Below are positions 52,701 to 60,996 of a stretch of 64,000 nucleotides of DNA, one piece after another. The notes under the pieces were generated by a model. That model was not told where the DNA came from. It made no database searches and worked only from the letters and a program-made list of their open reading frames with translations. Position numbers and translations under genes: made by a program. The DNA comes from Phycisphaerae bacterium (GTDB lineage: Bacteria; Planctomycetota; Phycisphaerae; UBA1845; PWPN01), in the NCBI GenBank assembly GCA_030372985.1, contig JAUCQB010000249.1:1-64000 (forward strand), given 5' to 3'. Numbering within the stretch: position 1 is the first letter of the stretch; each line of letters starts with the position of its first letter.

Positions 52701-55700
52701 CGTTGCCGGCGCCCTGAATCGCCCATTCGTACTCGAACGGGCGCACCGCGGCGTAGCGCGGAACAGAGACCTCGGCGTGCAAATTGAGCATCACCTCCTG
52801 GTCGAGACGGGGCACGATAAGGAACGGCTTGCCCCGGATCTTGACCGCGTCGCTTGCGATCGGCATGGCCTGGTACTTGATCCAGTCGTCGGAGTCGGGC
52901 AAGGGATTGGCCCGACTCTCGGGGTAAAGCTGCTGGACGATGCTCAGGGTCGTTGCGTCGCTGCTCGGTACAGTGTTCCGCAGGACCTCGTCATACATCC
53001 GCCGGCAGACGTGCCCGATCTTGGCGTCGTCCTCGAGGTCGGCCTGCTGGAGTCCACCCACGTCGGCGAGCCGCTGGGTCATGCCGGTGACGTAGTCGTT
53101 ATAGAGCATCGACACCAGCAGATCCTTGGCGTCCTTGGACTCCATCAGCGCCCAGTAGTGCTTGCCGCCCTGGTGAAACCACATCCGCGTTTCGACGTCC
53201 CAGAGCCACGGGTTCGCGCACTTGCTCATGTTTTCGAAAGTGATCCGGCCGGGGAGCGGCGTCTCGCGGTTGAGGTAGATGTCGTGGTACCCGCCGGTCG
53301 CGAAGTTTTCGACGTAATGGAAGAAAAACTCGCGGGCGACCTCGTGGTGCACCGCCAGTTCGAGCGGCAGGGCCTTGCGCTCGGGCGGCGGCCCGCCCAG
53401 CGAATTGACCACGAACTCGGTGAGCCCGGTGCGCGTCAGCTTCGACTGGCCGCGCCCGCCGCCGGGGCCGAGCAGCTTGGCCCATCCGACTTCCTGGATC
53501 CAGCGCTCCTTGATCATGGGGAAGAACGTCGCGTAGACGTTCTCGCGTTTCTCCTTGGCGTCGGCGCCGGGCACCCATTTCAGGACGCTGATCTTTTCGG
53601 CCGGGATCACGGGTGTCACGTGTCGCGGATCGACGGGCGGCCTCATGCCGCGACGATCCAGCTCGGACCAGATGAACTTGTCCCAGATGCTCCTGGCCTC
53701 GCCAAGGAGCTTCTGGCGCCAGGCATCCATGCTCGTCCCCGGCGGCGGCGTGTCGGGCAACTCGTCGAACCGGGCGTACTCGGGGCGCAGCCACTCGGCG
53801 ATGAAGATGTACTCGGCCATGGTGACGCCGAGTTCGTCGAGGATGCGGCGGTTGGCCTGAACGCCCCGGCGCACGTCCTCGCTCAGGGCTCGCCACACCT
53901 CATGAGCGACGGGCAGGGCATTTTTCGGTATCTCTGTCGCCGATTGGCGGAAATCGTCACCGTAATAGCCTCGGCGATCAGTCTCGCGAATGCGCTCGAC
54001 CTGGGCCGCAATCGTATCGCGGGCCCGGCGGGCGGCGTTCAGCATCCGGGCGGAGAGCTCGGGAACGTCGCCCGGCTTCGCCCGCAGAATCCGGTCGAGC
54101 TCCTTGAGCCGGTATTCCCTGACGGCCAGGTCGGCACTCATGAATGCTTCATATTCCGGCGTGGTCTGGTTGTCCTTGTAGTGCTCGGCTTCGAGAAACG
54201 GCTTCCACGCGGCGGTGGCCTGATCGAGCAGTTCCTTCCGGTAGCGATCGAGCGGGGGAGCGTCTGCTCCGCCGGGCGGATCATCGGGAAGGCGGTTGAT
54301 GGTCACCGACTCCGGTCGGAGCGTCCGCACGTAGAGCTCCCACGAACGGGGCTCGACGCCGGCCTTCCACAACTTGTCGTCCAGTTCCTTGGTCCCGACG
54401 ATGCTCCCCGCGTCGAACATCATCGGCAGGTCCGGCAGCGTGGGAAACTTCGCGATGACCTTGTCAACCTTCTCCTGGTTGAGCTTGAACCACGGGTCAT
54501 CGTGGAGAAGTTCGGAATAGAGTCTATTGCTGTTATATTCCTGAAGAGCTTTCGATACCCGGCTGCGGTAGGTCTGGATCAACTCGTCGGCAATCTTCAT
54601 GTAAGCCTGGGCAGCCGGCTTGTCGGCCTGCTGGCGGAGATCGAGAGCCATAATGCGGTCGAGCTGCTTGAGCCGGTACCGGGCCTTGTTCGGATGGCCT
54701 GTGAGCAGCCGTCCCATCGTCTTTTCCAGATCGGGGGCGGCCCGCGGAAAGAACCAGCCCTCCAGGCTGGTCAGCCCATCCGCTGCGGCGTTGAGCTGCC
54801 GGGCCGCCCACTGGGCGAACGTCGCCCCCCACGAGTCGGGCCCCTTCCTCGGATCGACCCCTTCGTAAAACTCCTGGGCGGCATTCTTGTAGACTGCAGG
54901 TCCGACGTAGGTCTCGCCGATGCGGCGCCCGAGACCGTAGGCGGCCCATCCCTGCGCCAGGTTGCCCACGACGTGGCCCACGGCGGCGGCGGTCTCGGCG
55001 GCCTTGGCCTCGGCGTAGCCGGCGTGCGTCATGGCCCACTGGGTGAAAGGTTGCGAGCCCCTCGTGAGCGCGAACATGCCGATGGTGTTGCCGGCGCCGT
55101 ACCACTCGCCGGCGATCGCCTGATCGATGACCTGCAGGCCGTCACCGTAGATCGGGATCGCGTAGCTATACTCCACCAGCATCCGGGCCTTGGCTCGAGC
55201 CCACGCCGCCTCCGGATCGACGGCGGCGTCCTTCTGGTATTCCTCGTAGACGGTCAGGGCGCTGCCGATCGTGCCCAGGTCGACCTGCGACTTGAAGAGC
55301 GTGCCGAACGTGAACTGCTTGGGCAGCCCCGAGGGATCGAGCCCCGCCTTGCGGTACATGCCGGCCGTCTCCGCATCCACGTCCCATCCGAAATGCGTGG
55401 CCACCTCTGAGTTGGCGTATCGCGTCGCCTCGCCCAGCAGGCCGGCGGTGGTGTCAATGGCCCCGCCCAGGCGGCGGTACTGGCCGTCGGGGGCAAAGAC
55501 AGTGCTGATCCGTTCCGAGAACGTCGGCACCCGCTCCGAAACAGGTCTGTAAACCGGCTTGGCGTCGAGGGCTTCCTGCACCCGCTGGCGAAGCTGGACA
55601 TCGGGCAACTCGAATCCGAACTCCTGGATCAGGCGCTTCAACTCGGCCTGCTGCCCCTTCACGTAGTTGACCGTGCTCTCCGCGTTATCGTCCGCGGAAC

Positions 55701-57870
55701 CGATGCGGACCGGCGGCGGCTCATCAATCCTGGCCAGACGGGCCTCCAGATCACTGCGGATCGCCCGGAGACGGGTCCGCCGGGTGCGGAGGTTCTCCAT
55801 GATCGATTTCATCAGGGCCCGGTCGTCACGGCCCGCGTCAAGATTCTTGATGACCTCGTCAAAGCGCTGAGCCGCCCGATCGAAGTTCGTGTCGTCGAGG
55901 GCGTTGAGAGCATGGTGAAACTGGTTGGCCCAGACGTGCTTGAGACGCTTCGTGACTGCGGCGCTGGCCGTCTTGTCGCCGAGAACCTCGACGATCTGGT
56001 TGGCTCGGACTTTAGCGTCCCCCTCGCCCTCAGTGGCGAGCTTCAGGATACGATCCTGGTAGCTCAGCGGGATGTCGGGCGAGATGATCGCCCGGACGCG
56101 GTCCTCGGCCACCGCGAGGGCTCCCTGCATGAGTGCCGCCCGTGCCTGGTCGCCGAAATTCTCCTTGGCTGCGGCGAGGATCGCTTGATCGGACGGCAGT
56201 TTGCGGATCGCCTCCGGGCCGTGCTGCTTGTACCACTCGATCATCGGCGCAAACGCGCTGTCGCCCTTGCCGCTTCGCAACGCGTCAGCGGTGTCGATGA
56301 GGGCACGAAAATGCGCCAGGCTCGCCTCGTCGGGGAACTGGCGGCCGGCGATCTCATCGATCATGCGGCGACGTTCCGCATTCGGGATCTTGCCCCAGTC
56401 GGGCGGCTCATACGGGTCGTACTTGGGCTTGCCGTTTTCCATCGCCGAGGTCAGCATGCCTTCGACCACGCCGCGAAGCAGATACTTGGCCTGCTCGGTC
56501 AGCGTCGATGCGGCCGTCGGGTCCTTGCCCGCCGCATGGTCCGTCGCCAGCAGCCAGTTCCCGACCATGGTGTCGAAGCCGACCTTCTGGCTCAGCAGGG
56601 GCGGGACGTTCTTGTAGATCACCTCGCGGGCGGTGACCCGCTCTTCGCGGTACGCGAACTTCGGGCTGTCGGGGGCTCCGATGTCCTCGGCGGTGATCCG
56701 GAAGTAGTTCTCCTCGGCGGTGCCGGTCAGGGACCGGCGGTCAACCTGCGTGCCGAACGGCGCGAACAGCCAGTACGCGTCCTTGGTGTGCTGAAGGTTT
56801 TTGGTGGCCCGGCCGGCATCTTCGTAGTACGCCGCGTCGGCCTCCGGCCGAAGCCGGATCTCCAGCGTGCCGCCGTCGTCGATCATGCCGCTGAACACGT
56901 CCGGAGGCCGATTCCTCGCGTCGTGGGCCATCACGTCCGCCACGTCCGGGGCCACCAGATGCTCTTCGAAGCGGGCGTTGAACTGGTCGATCACCGTCGT
57001 GGCGGGGATGATCGTCCCGTCGGGGAACTTCACGCCGACGACGGTGTGGTCGATATCGCTGGAGATCAGCTTGGGAAAGCTGAACCAGAAGACCGACACG
57101 TCGCCGCCGTGGTACTCCTTGGCCACATCATACATGGCCGCGGTGTAGGCTTCGAACCGAACGCGATTGAGGAGTTCACCGAGCTTCTGAGAAATGGCTC
57201 CGCGGTCGACGAGGTGCTTGACGCGCTTCTGGCCCCCATCCTCATAGATCGTGACCAGCATTTTGTGGAATTTGTCGGCCGTACGGATGTCGCCCGGGAT
57301 CTGAAGGAGGGTGGCCTTCTCGGCCTGTTTGAGCAGCTCGTCCGGAGGTCCGCGCGTCGTGTCCCCGGTGGCTTCCTGCCATTCGGCGGTCAGCCTCTGC
57401 TTGTACTCCTCCCGGAGCCGGGTCATCTCCGTATCCACTTCCCGGTCGAGCTGATCCAGGATCTTCTGGTCCTGGTCCGCCGGTGTGCCGTAGTTCCATT
57501 CGGAGTTGACGAAGTCCGTAAAGGCCCGGATCGCCCAGTCGAGGCTTCTCCATCTCGGCTGGTTGTCGGTCGTCGTCTCGCGGGGGAGTTCGCTGACCCG
57601 CGCGGACAGGGGCACGGAGGCGCTGCCCAACTGCAATACCGGATCCTGGTCGCGACCGGGCTCGGCGGTTCCCGGATCGGGTGCCGCTGCCGCGGCCGGC
57701 GGGGGCGTTTCGTTGGGTGTGGTTGGGTCCGCGGCCCGGACTGCCTCCGTCCACCCGGCGAGCCAGACCAGCGCGCCGACCACAATCGACCGGCACAGGC
57801 ATCGTCGTTGTCTGAGCAGGCCGGAAAACGTCGAAAGCAAGGCAACGTCGCGCCGTTGGGATGTGGACAT
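49720..57870 (-). CDS. Giant secreted protein of unknown function (2,716 aa)
   Basis: A 2,716-residue exported protein, starting at ATG 57870 (GGAGG upstream). An exported leader (IVVGALVWLAGWTEAVRAA) is followed by an acidic helical region, a long alpha-helical part (to ~residue 1500) with no recognised domain, Ig/PKD-like parts (VPRYAAVRPFEYEWAIQGAG, DLTPGQKVKVSVRVYDA), two Ser/Pro/Gly-rich linkers (for example SQPGSQPGSQPGD and PPDAPPDAPPAGG), and C-terminal beta-rich repeats. It contains few cysteines and no catalytic motif that I can recognise. With a TPR lipoprotein and a propeller lipoprotein immediately downstream, it probably acts in the envelope. Size alone makes it notable. Confidence 0.72.
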   Translation of the reverse strand: MSTSQRRDVALLSTFSGLLRQRRCLCRSIVVGALVWLAGWTEAVRAADPTTPNETPPPAAAAAPDPGTAEPGRDQDPVLQLGSASVPLSARVSELPRETTTDNQPRWRSLDWAIRAFTDFVNSEWNYGTPADQDQKILDQLDREVDTEMTRLREEYKQRLTAEWQEATGDTTRGPPDELLKQAEKATLLQIPGDIRTADKFHKMLVTIYEDGGQKRVKHLVDRGAISQKLGELLNRVRFEAYTAAMYDVAKEYHGGDVSVFWFSFPKLISSDIDHTVVGVKFPDGTIIPATTVIDQFNARFEEHLVAPDVADVMAHDARNRPPDVFSGMIDDGGTLEIRLRPEADAAYYEDAGRATKNLQHTKDAYWLFAPFGTQVDRRSLTGTAEENYFRITAEDIGAPDSPKFAYREERVTAREVIYKNVPPLLSQKVGFDTMVGNWLLATDHAAGKDPTAASTLTEQAKYLLRGVVEGMLTSAMENGKPKYDPYEPPDWGKIPNAERRRMIDEIAGRQFPDEASLAHFRALIDTADALRSGKGDSAFAPMIEWYKQHGPEAIRKLPSDQAILAAAKENFGDQARAALMQGALAVAEDRVRAIISPDIPLSYQDRILKLATEGEGDAKVRANQIVEVLGDKTASAAVTKRLKHVWANQFHHALNALDDTNFDRAAQRFDEVIKNLDAGRDDRALMKSIMENLRTRRTRLRAIRSDLEARLARIDEPPPVRIGSADDNAESTVNYVKGQQAELKRLIQEFGFELPDVQLRQRVQEALDAKPVYRPVSERVPTFSERISTVFAPDGQYRRLGGAIDTTAGLLGEATRYANSEVATHFGWDVDAETAGMYRKAGLDPSGLPKQFTFGTLFKSQVDLGTIGSALTVYEEYQKDAAVDPEAAWARAKARMLVEYSYAIPIYGDGLQVIDQAIAGEWYGAGNTIGMFALTRGSQPFTQWAMTHAGYAEAKAAETAAAVGHVVGNLAQGWAAYGLGRRIGETYVGPAVYKNAAQEFYEGVDPRKGPDSWGATFAQWAARQLNAAADGLTSLEGWFFPRAAPDLEKTMGRLLTGHPNKARYRLKQLDRIMALDLRQQADKPAAQAYMKIADELIQTYRSRVSKALQEYNSNRLYSELLHDDPWFKLNQEKVDKVIAKFPTLPDLPMMFDAGSIVGTKELDDKLWKAGVEPRSWELYVRTLRPESVTINRLPDDPPGGADAPPLDRYRKELLDQATAAWKPFLEAEHYKDNQTTPEYEAFMSADLAVREYRLKELDRILRAKPGDVPELSARMLNAARRARDTIAAQVERIRETDRRGYYGDDFRQSATEIPKNALPVAHEVWRALSEDVRRGVQANRRILDELGVTMAEYIFIAEWLRPEYARFDELPDTPPPGTSMDAWRQKLLGEARSIWDKFIWSELDRRGMRPPVDPRHVTPVIPAEKISVLKWVPGADAKEKRENVYATFFPMIKERWIQEVGWAKLLGPGGGRGQSKLTRTGLTEFVVNSLGGPPPERKALPLELAVHHEVAREFFFHYVENFATGGYHDIYLNRETPLPGRITFENMSKCANPWLWDVETRMWFHQGGKHYWALMESKDAKDLLVSMLYNDYVTGMTQRLADVGGLQQADLEDDAKIGHVCRRMYDEVLRNTVPSSDATTLSIVQQLYPESRANPLPDSDDWIKYQAMPIASDAVKIRGKPFLIVPRLDQEVMLNLHAEVSVPRYAAVRPFEYEWAIQGAGNANIGDREGVGLKLSDLTPGQKVKVSVRVYDASEARKAIGSDEIEVTVVGGAALVDKVAVCHSDAPDASLGEWDAESVATRIAAGHGYELKIAGQASDEYTGIERIGVGLIPRQAVIDLLGEGSCWQRHLVSSATLLAEPTPTAGAAPAPTADDGASNANPAPPDAPPDAPPAGGAAASSEPNDERLWRSLASVASWKTIDSPDPSQPVEEKLRYHVPREIETYVPFVVAESKKEGIRYFEVARGSIEVVSAPTPEARFATAVLERELDGQKSDINLLDGTSLIRDTHIVYKGKLGTAKFTVLASTGGPKPETLEVGYIKEEEQGQYRASSFRPITAEAREVSAGTGEYSCSGEWNASGAALGTYLLYARVKNPAPQADFFKPERLSDETSVWDLIQVEPNPDRDAGTSTTASQPGGAASQSASQPGSQPGSQPGDNGSDGTKPPIDPGLLDSLAEQAEVQAVEFKSSFMLQRIRRGDNDVRMPETFFARAMAVKLMPVVKVDSLYPGMKVHIETGYIEKGKIRRLLQQVVPITGDKHEVSSLTLDLSSRGELAPRWVGKQIFRGDHVAFLHVQVVSRTGRYRTEVAKNEIAFHVQEEGLGAASFKPMAFYDVRENNRMLAGQKFWDDANLRVDSPLEVSEVYGPELITVTHRFILTSPGGKTLRWQINDRITVSGGGPHNTIKMLSLKPPIEHGTWVVRHEVVDVKDADGIDVLKPGSPVFFAEGRFEIVQPQVSFRGLEDCYQIQHPPGNVKGAPVYEFLKDTDRPTARIAFHVTDVPVDCNMRGTLTWMSPDTGRTTVRLPAVVNLRENQGRAYFASYVFKKDDYDGLYTAEAILEFYRAGRQPRAKLDLKPLRFRFKGRKRSGSTLEDITVASRRVDYRIWDNGGLEDDVINVYVDGARVISGWKMPIPGKDFHLMIPADRDEVIFTIESVSSESGPNTAAITFKGAIEVSRQTQSWWIEKPGQKASCVITYKPPAQNQPNQPPGDGGSP

Positions 57871-59045
57871 GATGTGATCGCCTCCCGGCTGTACTCCGGT
57901 ACGAGATGTGGTCGCGCGGACGACCGCCGGCATGGTAACCGAAGTGCCCCGCCCAGGCCAGCCTATCGAGTCAGATCCTCTTCCCCGCGATCGATTGAAA
58001 CAGACTTGGAGCGCCAGCGCCCGCTCGATGTGAAATCCCCGTCTTGCACGCGCGGGTGGGATCTCTCATCACCCCGCCGGCCCAGCTGGTCCGACAGGCG
58101 GGGAAGAGAATAGGCGGCGAAAGCCAGGCCGGCTTGGCCGAAGCGGTCGCGGCGTGTCGGGGTTTGGCCGCAACAAAGCATGCCGACGCCAACTGCGCCA
58201 ATCGCGCATGGCGTCCGACGAACCTCGACATTGGGCACCTGTTCGGCAGGCAGGCCATCCGAATGGTGTGGGATTTCGCGGAGGGGAACCCGACCAGCGG
58301 CGCGACTCGGGACTCTTGGAATGGCGCAGAAGAAGTTCTTGGCCACAGCTCCGCGTAGCTGTCCCAGACAACAGGGCAAGTTCAGCCTCCGCGGCTGTGC
58401 CCCGGACCACGAAGCCGCTGGACGGGCTGCCATGGCACTCACTGCCACCGACCAGTTGAACCGGGAGCGAACAACGCCGTATCACCTGTATTCGGGTCAG
58501 TTTGTTTCTCCAAGCCGTGCGTTTGCAGAAATCAGCACCATCGGTCTGCAAAACCGCTGCTCAAGAATCGGTTGTCGCGACAACCGGGAGAGCGGTTTGG
58601 GGTCCTTGGAAGGCAATGCCATTTACATTGGTTTTACACTGTGGGCCTGTGTGGCCGCATGTGGCCGGAGAGCATCGCGGGGCAGTAGTGGCCGGAATTG
58701 TACCCCTCTTGAAATGCAAAATGTTATGCGCTATGAGAGTCACCGTTAACTGAGTTTGGAACAACCCTCTTGAGAAAGAGCCAGACGACTCTTCATCAGA
58801 GGGTTGAAGGTTCGAGTCCTGCAGGACGCATTTCGCACGGTCTCGCAAGGGGCCGTTTGTGCTTGCATGACCCCGCAACGCTCAAAGACTTAGGGAAGAC
58901 TCGGGTCTGGAGGTTTGACCCGTCTGGTTGCATCCGGCCGCACTGGCCCGCAAGAGATCGTGCCCTGACTGCTATCAAAACCGCTGAACACGTACACCCT
59001 GAGACAAAGCGGGGCACACGCGCGGATCTGCGAGGTTGGAGCGGG
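57871..59045. other. 1.2-kb intergenic gap, mostly unassigned
   Basis: No convincing gene. It includes the promoter of the giant gene, a partial tRNA-like stretch (see 58770-58831) and several GC-rich palindromic words. Short open frames on both strands lack recognisable products. Confidence 0.35.
58770..58831 (+). pseudogene. Possible degenerate 3' half of tRNA-Lys(CTT)
   Basis: The segment resembles the 3' half of a tRNA: an anticodon-loop-like CTCTTCA after GACGA, then a variable loop, a T-arm with GGTTCGAGTCC, and the acceptor-like AGGACGCA. The anticodon stem does not pair properly, the T-stem has a mismatch and there is no 5' half with a matching acceptor. It is therefore at best a tRNA remnant, for example left by an integration event at a tRNA. 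No functional claim. Confidence 0.3.
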
Positions 59046-60902
59046 CTACTGGGGCTGTGAGGTAGCGGGAGCCGGCTGCGGCAGGGTCGTCTCGTGCAAC
59101 ACCATGCCCGCGTCTTTCTTCTCGATCCGGATGCCGACCAGCCGATAGACCTCTCCCGTGGAGACGAGCAGATCGTGCTCAGCGTCAACGATCTGATTCA
59201 GATTGGCGGCCAGTTGCACCTGCGCGCTGGTGAGGAGGGACAGCGACCGGAGCACGTCGTCGATGTTGATTCGTGCCTCCCGGCGCCAGAAGTGGGCCTC
59301 GCATCGCTCCTGGAATTGTGCGCGCGCCCGCTTGACGTTCTCGGTCGCCTGCGGGCGGGATTTCAAGTAGGTGATCAGGCGATCGGCGCGAATGGTGATC
59401 TGATCGCGAATGTCATTCTCCTCGGCTGCGATCTGAGCCCGGTAAGACCGGATCTCGGCCTCGGCTTTCTTCAGCGACTCGGTGAGGACGCGTCGGTCGT
59501 TGAGGCGCACGGTAATCCCTGCGGTTAACAGCCAGCCGCGCACGCGGTCGTCAAACTCCGGCGGGGCAAACGGGTAGTGCGCGCCCTCGAAGTAGGCGGT
59601 CATGTCATAGGCCCCGAGTATGGCCTGGGACCGCTTCAATTCGGCATTGCGAATGCTGTCCTCAAGCACCGCAAACCGCGGATTGTTCTCGTACGCCTCG
59701 ACCAGCAGCCGCTGCCTGCCTTCAGGCGTGGAAGCCTCTTCCAGAAACTGCAGCGGCAATTCTCGCGGCTCTTCGACCACATATCTCTCACCGGGCTGAA
59801 TGCCCAAGTCCTGCAACAGTGAAAGCAGCGAGGACCAGTAATTGGCCTGCAGCCCACTGTGGTGAACCTTGGCATCTCCCATAGCGGTTCGCAGGCGCGC
59901 ACGTTCGTCGTCCGTCAGTTCGGGCAGCGCCAGCAGGGTTTCGAGGGCGGCGATCTCATCCTCGTAAGCCCTCATCTGGTTCAGGTAGAGAATCGTCTGG
60001 CGGTATTCGACGAGCGCGGTACTGACGTAGCTTCGGTAGTCTCTCATATACTCAAGCATCGCCTGCCGGGCGGTCGACTCCTGGTAGGCCTGCTTGATGG
60101 TTCTGTCCTGCTGCTTGCGAGAGCCGACGAACGGAATCTCGATCCGGGCCCGCAGCACTCCGCTGCTGCCCGATTCGGTCTTGGCCGGATCGCTTTCCGT
60201 CCGGTCGTAGCTGTAATGGGAGCCGTTGACCCCGCCTTCCACGCGGAACAACGACCCGTCAAAGGTCTCCCGATCGATGCCGGCCACCAGTTCGCCGTCA
60301 TAACCGTTCGCCCCGCGCCGCTCGGGGTATTCGAGCGCTCCGCCGTCGACCCGAACATAGGGCTCAAAGCGGCTCAGGTTGGCCTGGAATTCCTTCAGGC
60401 CGTGTTGCGCCGCAATCATCTCCTCACGGCTCGCGATGACCAGAGGGCTCATCAGATAGGTGATCCGGACGACGTTGGCGGTGTTGATTTGATAGGGCTT
60501 GGCGAGCGGCTCCGCCGTCTCGGCGGGCTGTGAGGGTGCCGGACGGGTCATGGTGACGGGCCGGACGGACATCAACGGCGGCAGCGCCGGCCGGGTGGCC
60601 GCCGGCCGCGTGGCGGCAGGCCGGCTCGCAGCCGGTCCGGTGGTCGCCGATGGACGGGCAGGGGAATGTGCGATCGCCGGTCCCGCAGCCGTTGGTCGAG
60701 AGGCCGGCTTGCGGCCGGCTTGCCTCGGCGTCAACCGCCACAGTTGGGTACGGCGGTTGACCCCGCCATTGCCGGAAAGGGGCGGAACCTCTTGCCGACC
60801 GAAAGTCGAACACCCTCCCGCGACGAGCGCGCACAAAACCAACGGCAGAGTCCTTCGTCGCCGTCGATAGCGGGCCTGTCTCGCCGGGGCCGGTCTCAGC
60901 AT
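59046..60902 (-). CDS. TolC-like outer-membrane lipoprotein, copy 1
   Basis: A 618-residue lipoprotein (leader with lipobox VAGGC). A Pro/Ala/Ser/Thr-rich linker with repeated TRPA words (residues ~70-110) is followed by a domain with the helical hairpins and beta-strands of the outer-membrane efflux (OEP/TolC) family: IAAQHGLKEFQANLSRFEPYV, AYENNPRFAVLEDSIRNAELKRSQAIL, then long coils. These proteins form the outer channel of tripartite exporters; here no adaptor or pump is seen nearby. It is related to the next gene (see 60997-62754) and co-directional. Confidence 0.8.
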   Translation of the reverse strand: MLRPAPARQARYRRRRRTLPLVLCALVAGGCSTFGRQEVPPLSGNGGVNRRTQLWRLTPRQAGRKPASRPTAAGPAIAHSPARPSATTGPAASRPAATRPAATRPALPPLMSVRPVTMTRPAPSQPAETAEPLAKPYQINTANVVRITYLMSPLVIASREEMIAAQHGLKEFQANLSRFEPYVRVDGGALEYPERRGANGYDGELVAGIDRETFDGSLFRVEGGVNGSHYSYDRTESDPAKTESGSSGVLRARIEIPFVGSRKQQDRTIKQAYQESTARQAMLEYMRDYRSYVSTALVEYRQTILYLNQMRAYEDEIAALETLLALPELTDDERARLRTAMGDAKVHHSGLQANYWSSLLSLLQDLGIQPGERYVVEEPRELPLQFLEEASTPEGRQRLLVEAYENNPRFAVLEDSIRNAELKRSQAILGAYDMTAYFEGAHYPFAPPEFDDRVRGWLLTAGITVRLNDRRVLTESLKKAEAEIRSYRAQIAAEENDIRDQITIRADRLITYLKSRPQATENVKRARAQFQERCEAHFWRREARINIDDVLRSLSLLTSAQVQLAANLNQIVDAEHDLLVSTGEVYRLVGIRIEKKDAGMVLHETTLPQPAPATSQPQ

Positions 60903-60996
60903 CCTGTTCCTGTGTGGTCATTGGTCTGCCTCGGGGGCGGTTCCCTCGCCACGCAGACTCATGTCCACGCCCGGTCACAGCACCCCGTGGCCGCTC

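Noticed and set aside
52318-55410. A 1,030-aa + strand frame inside the giant gene
   Set aside because: Shadow of GC-rich antisense codons; no domain, and the giant protein is continuous across it.
58750-58840. Functional tRNA
   Set aside because: The 5' half and a paired anticodon stem are missing, so only a remnant is listed.
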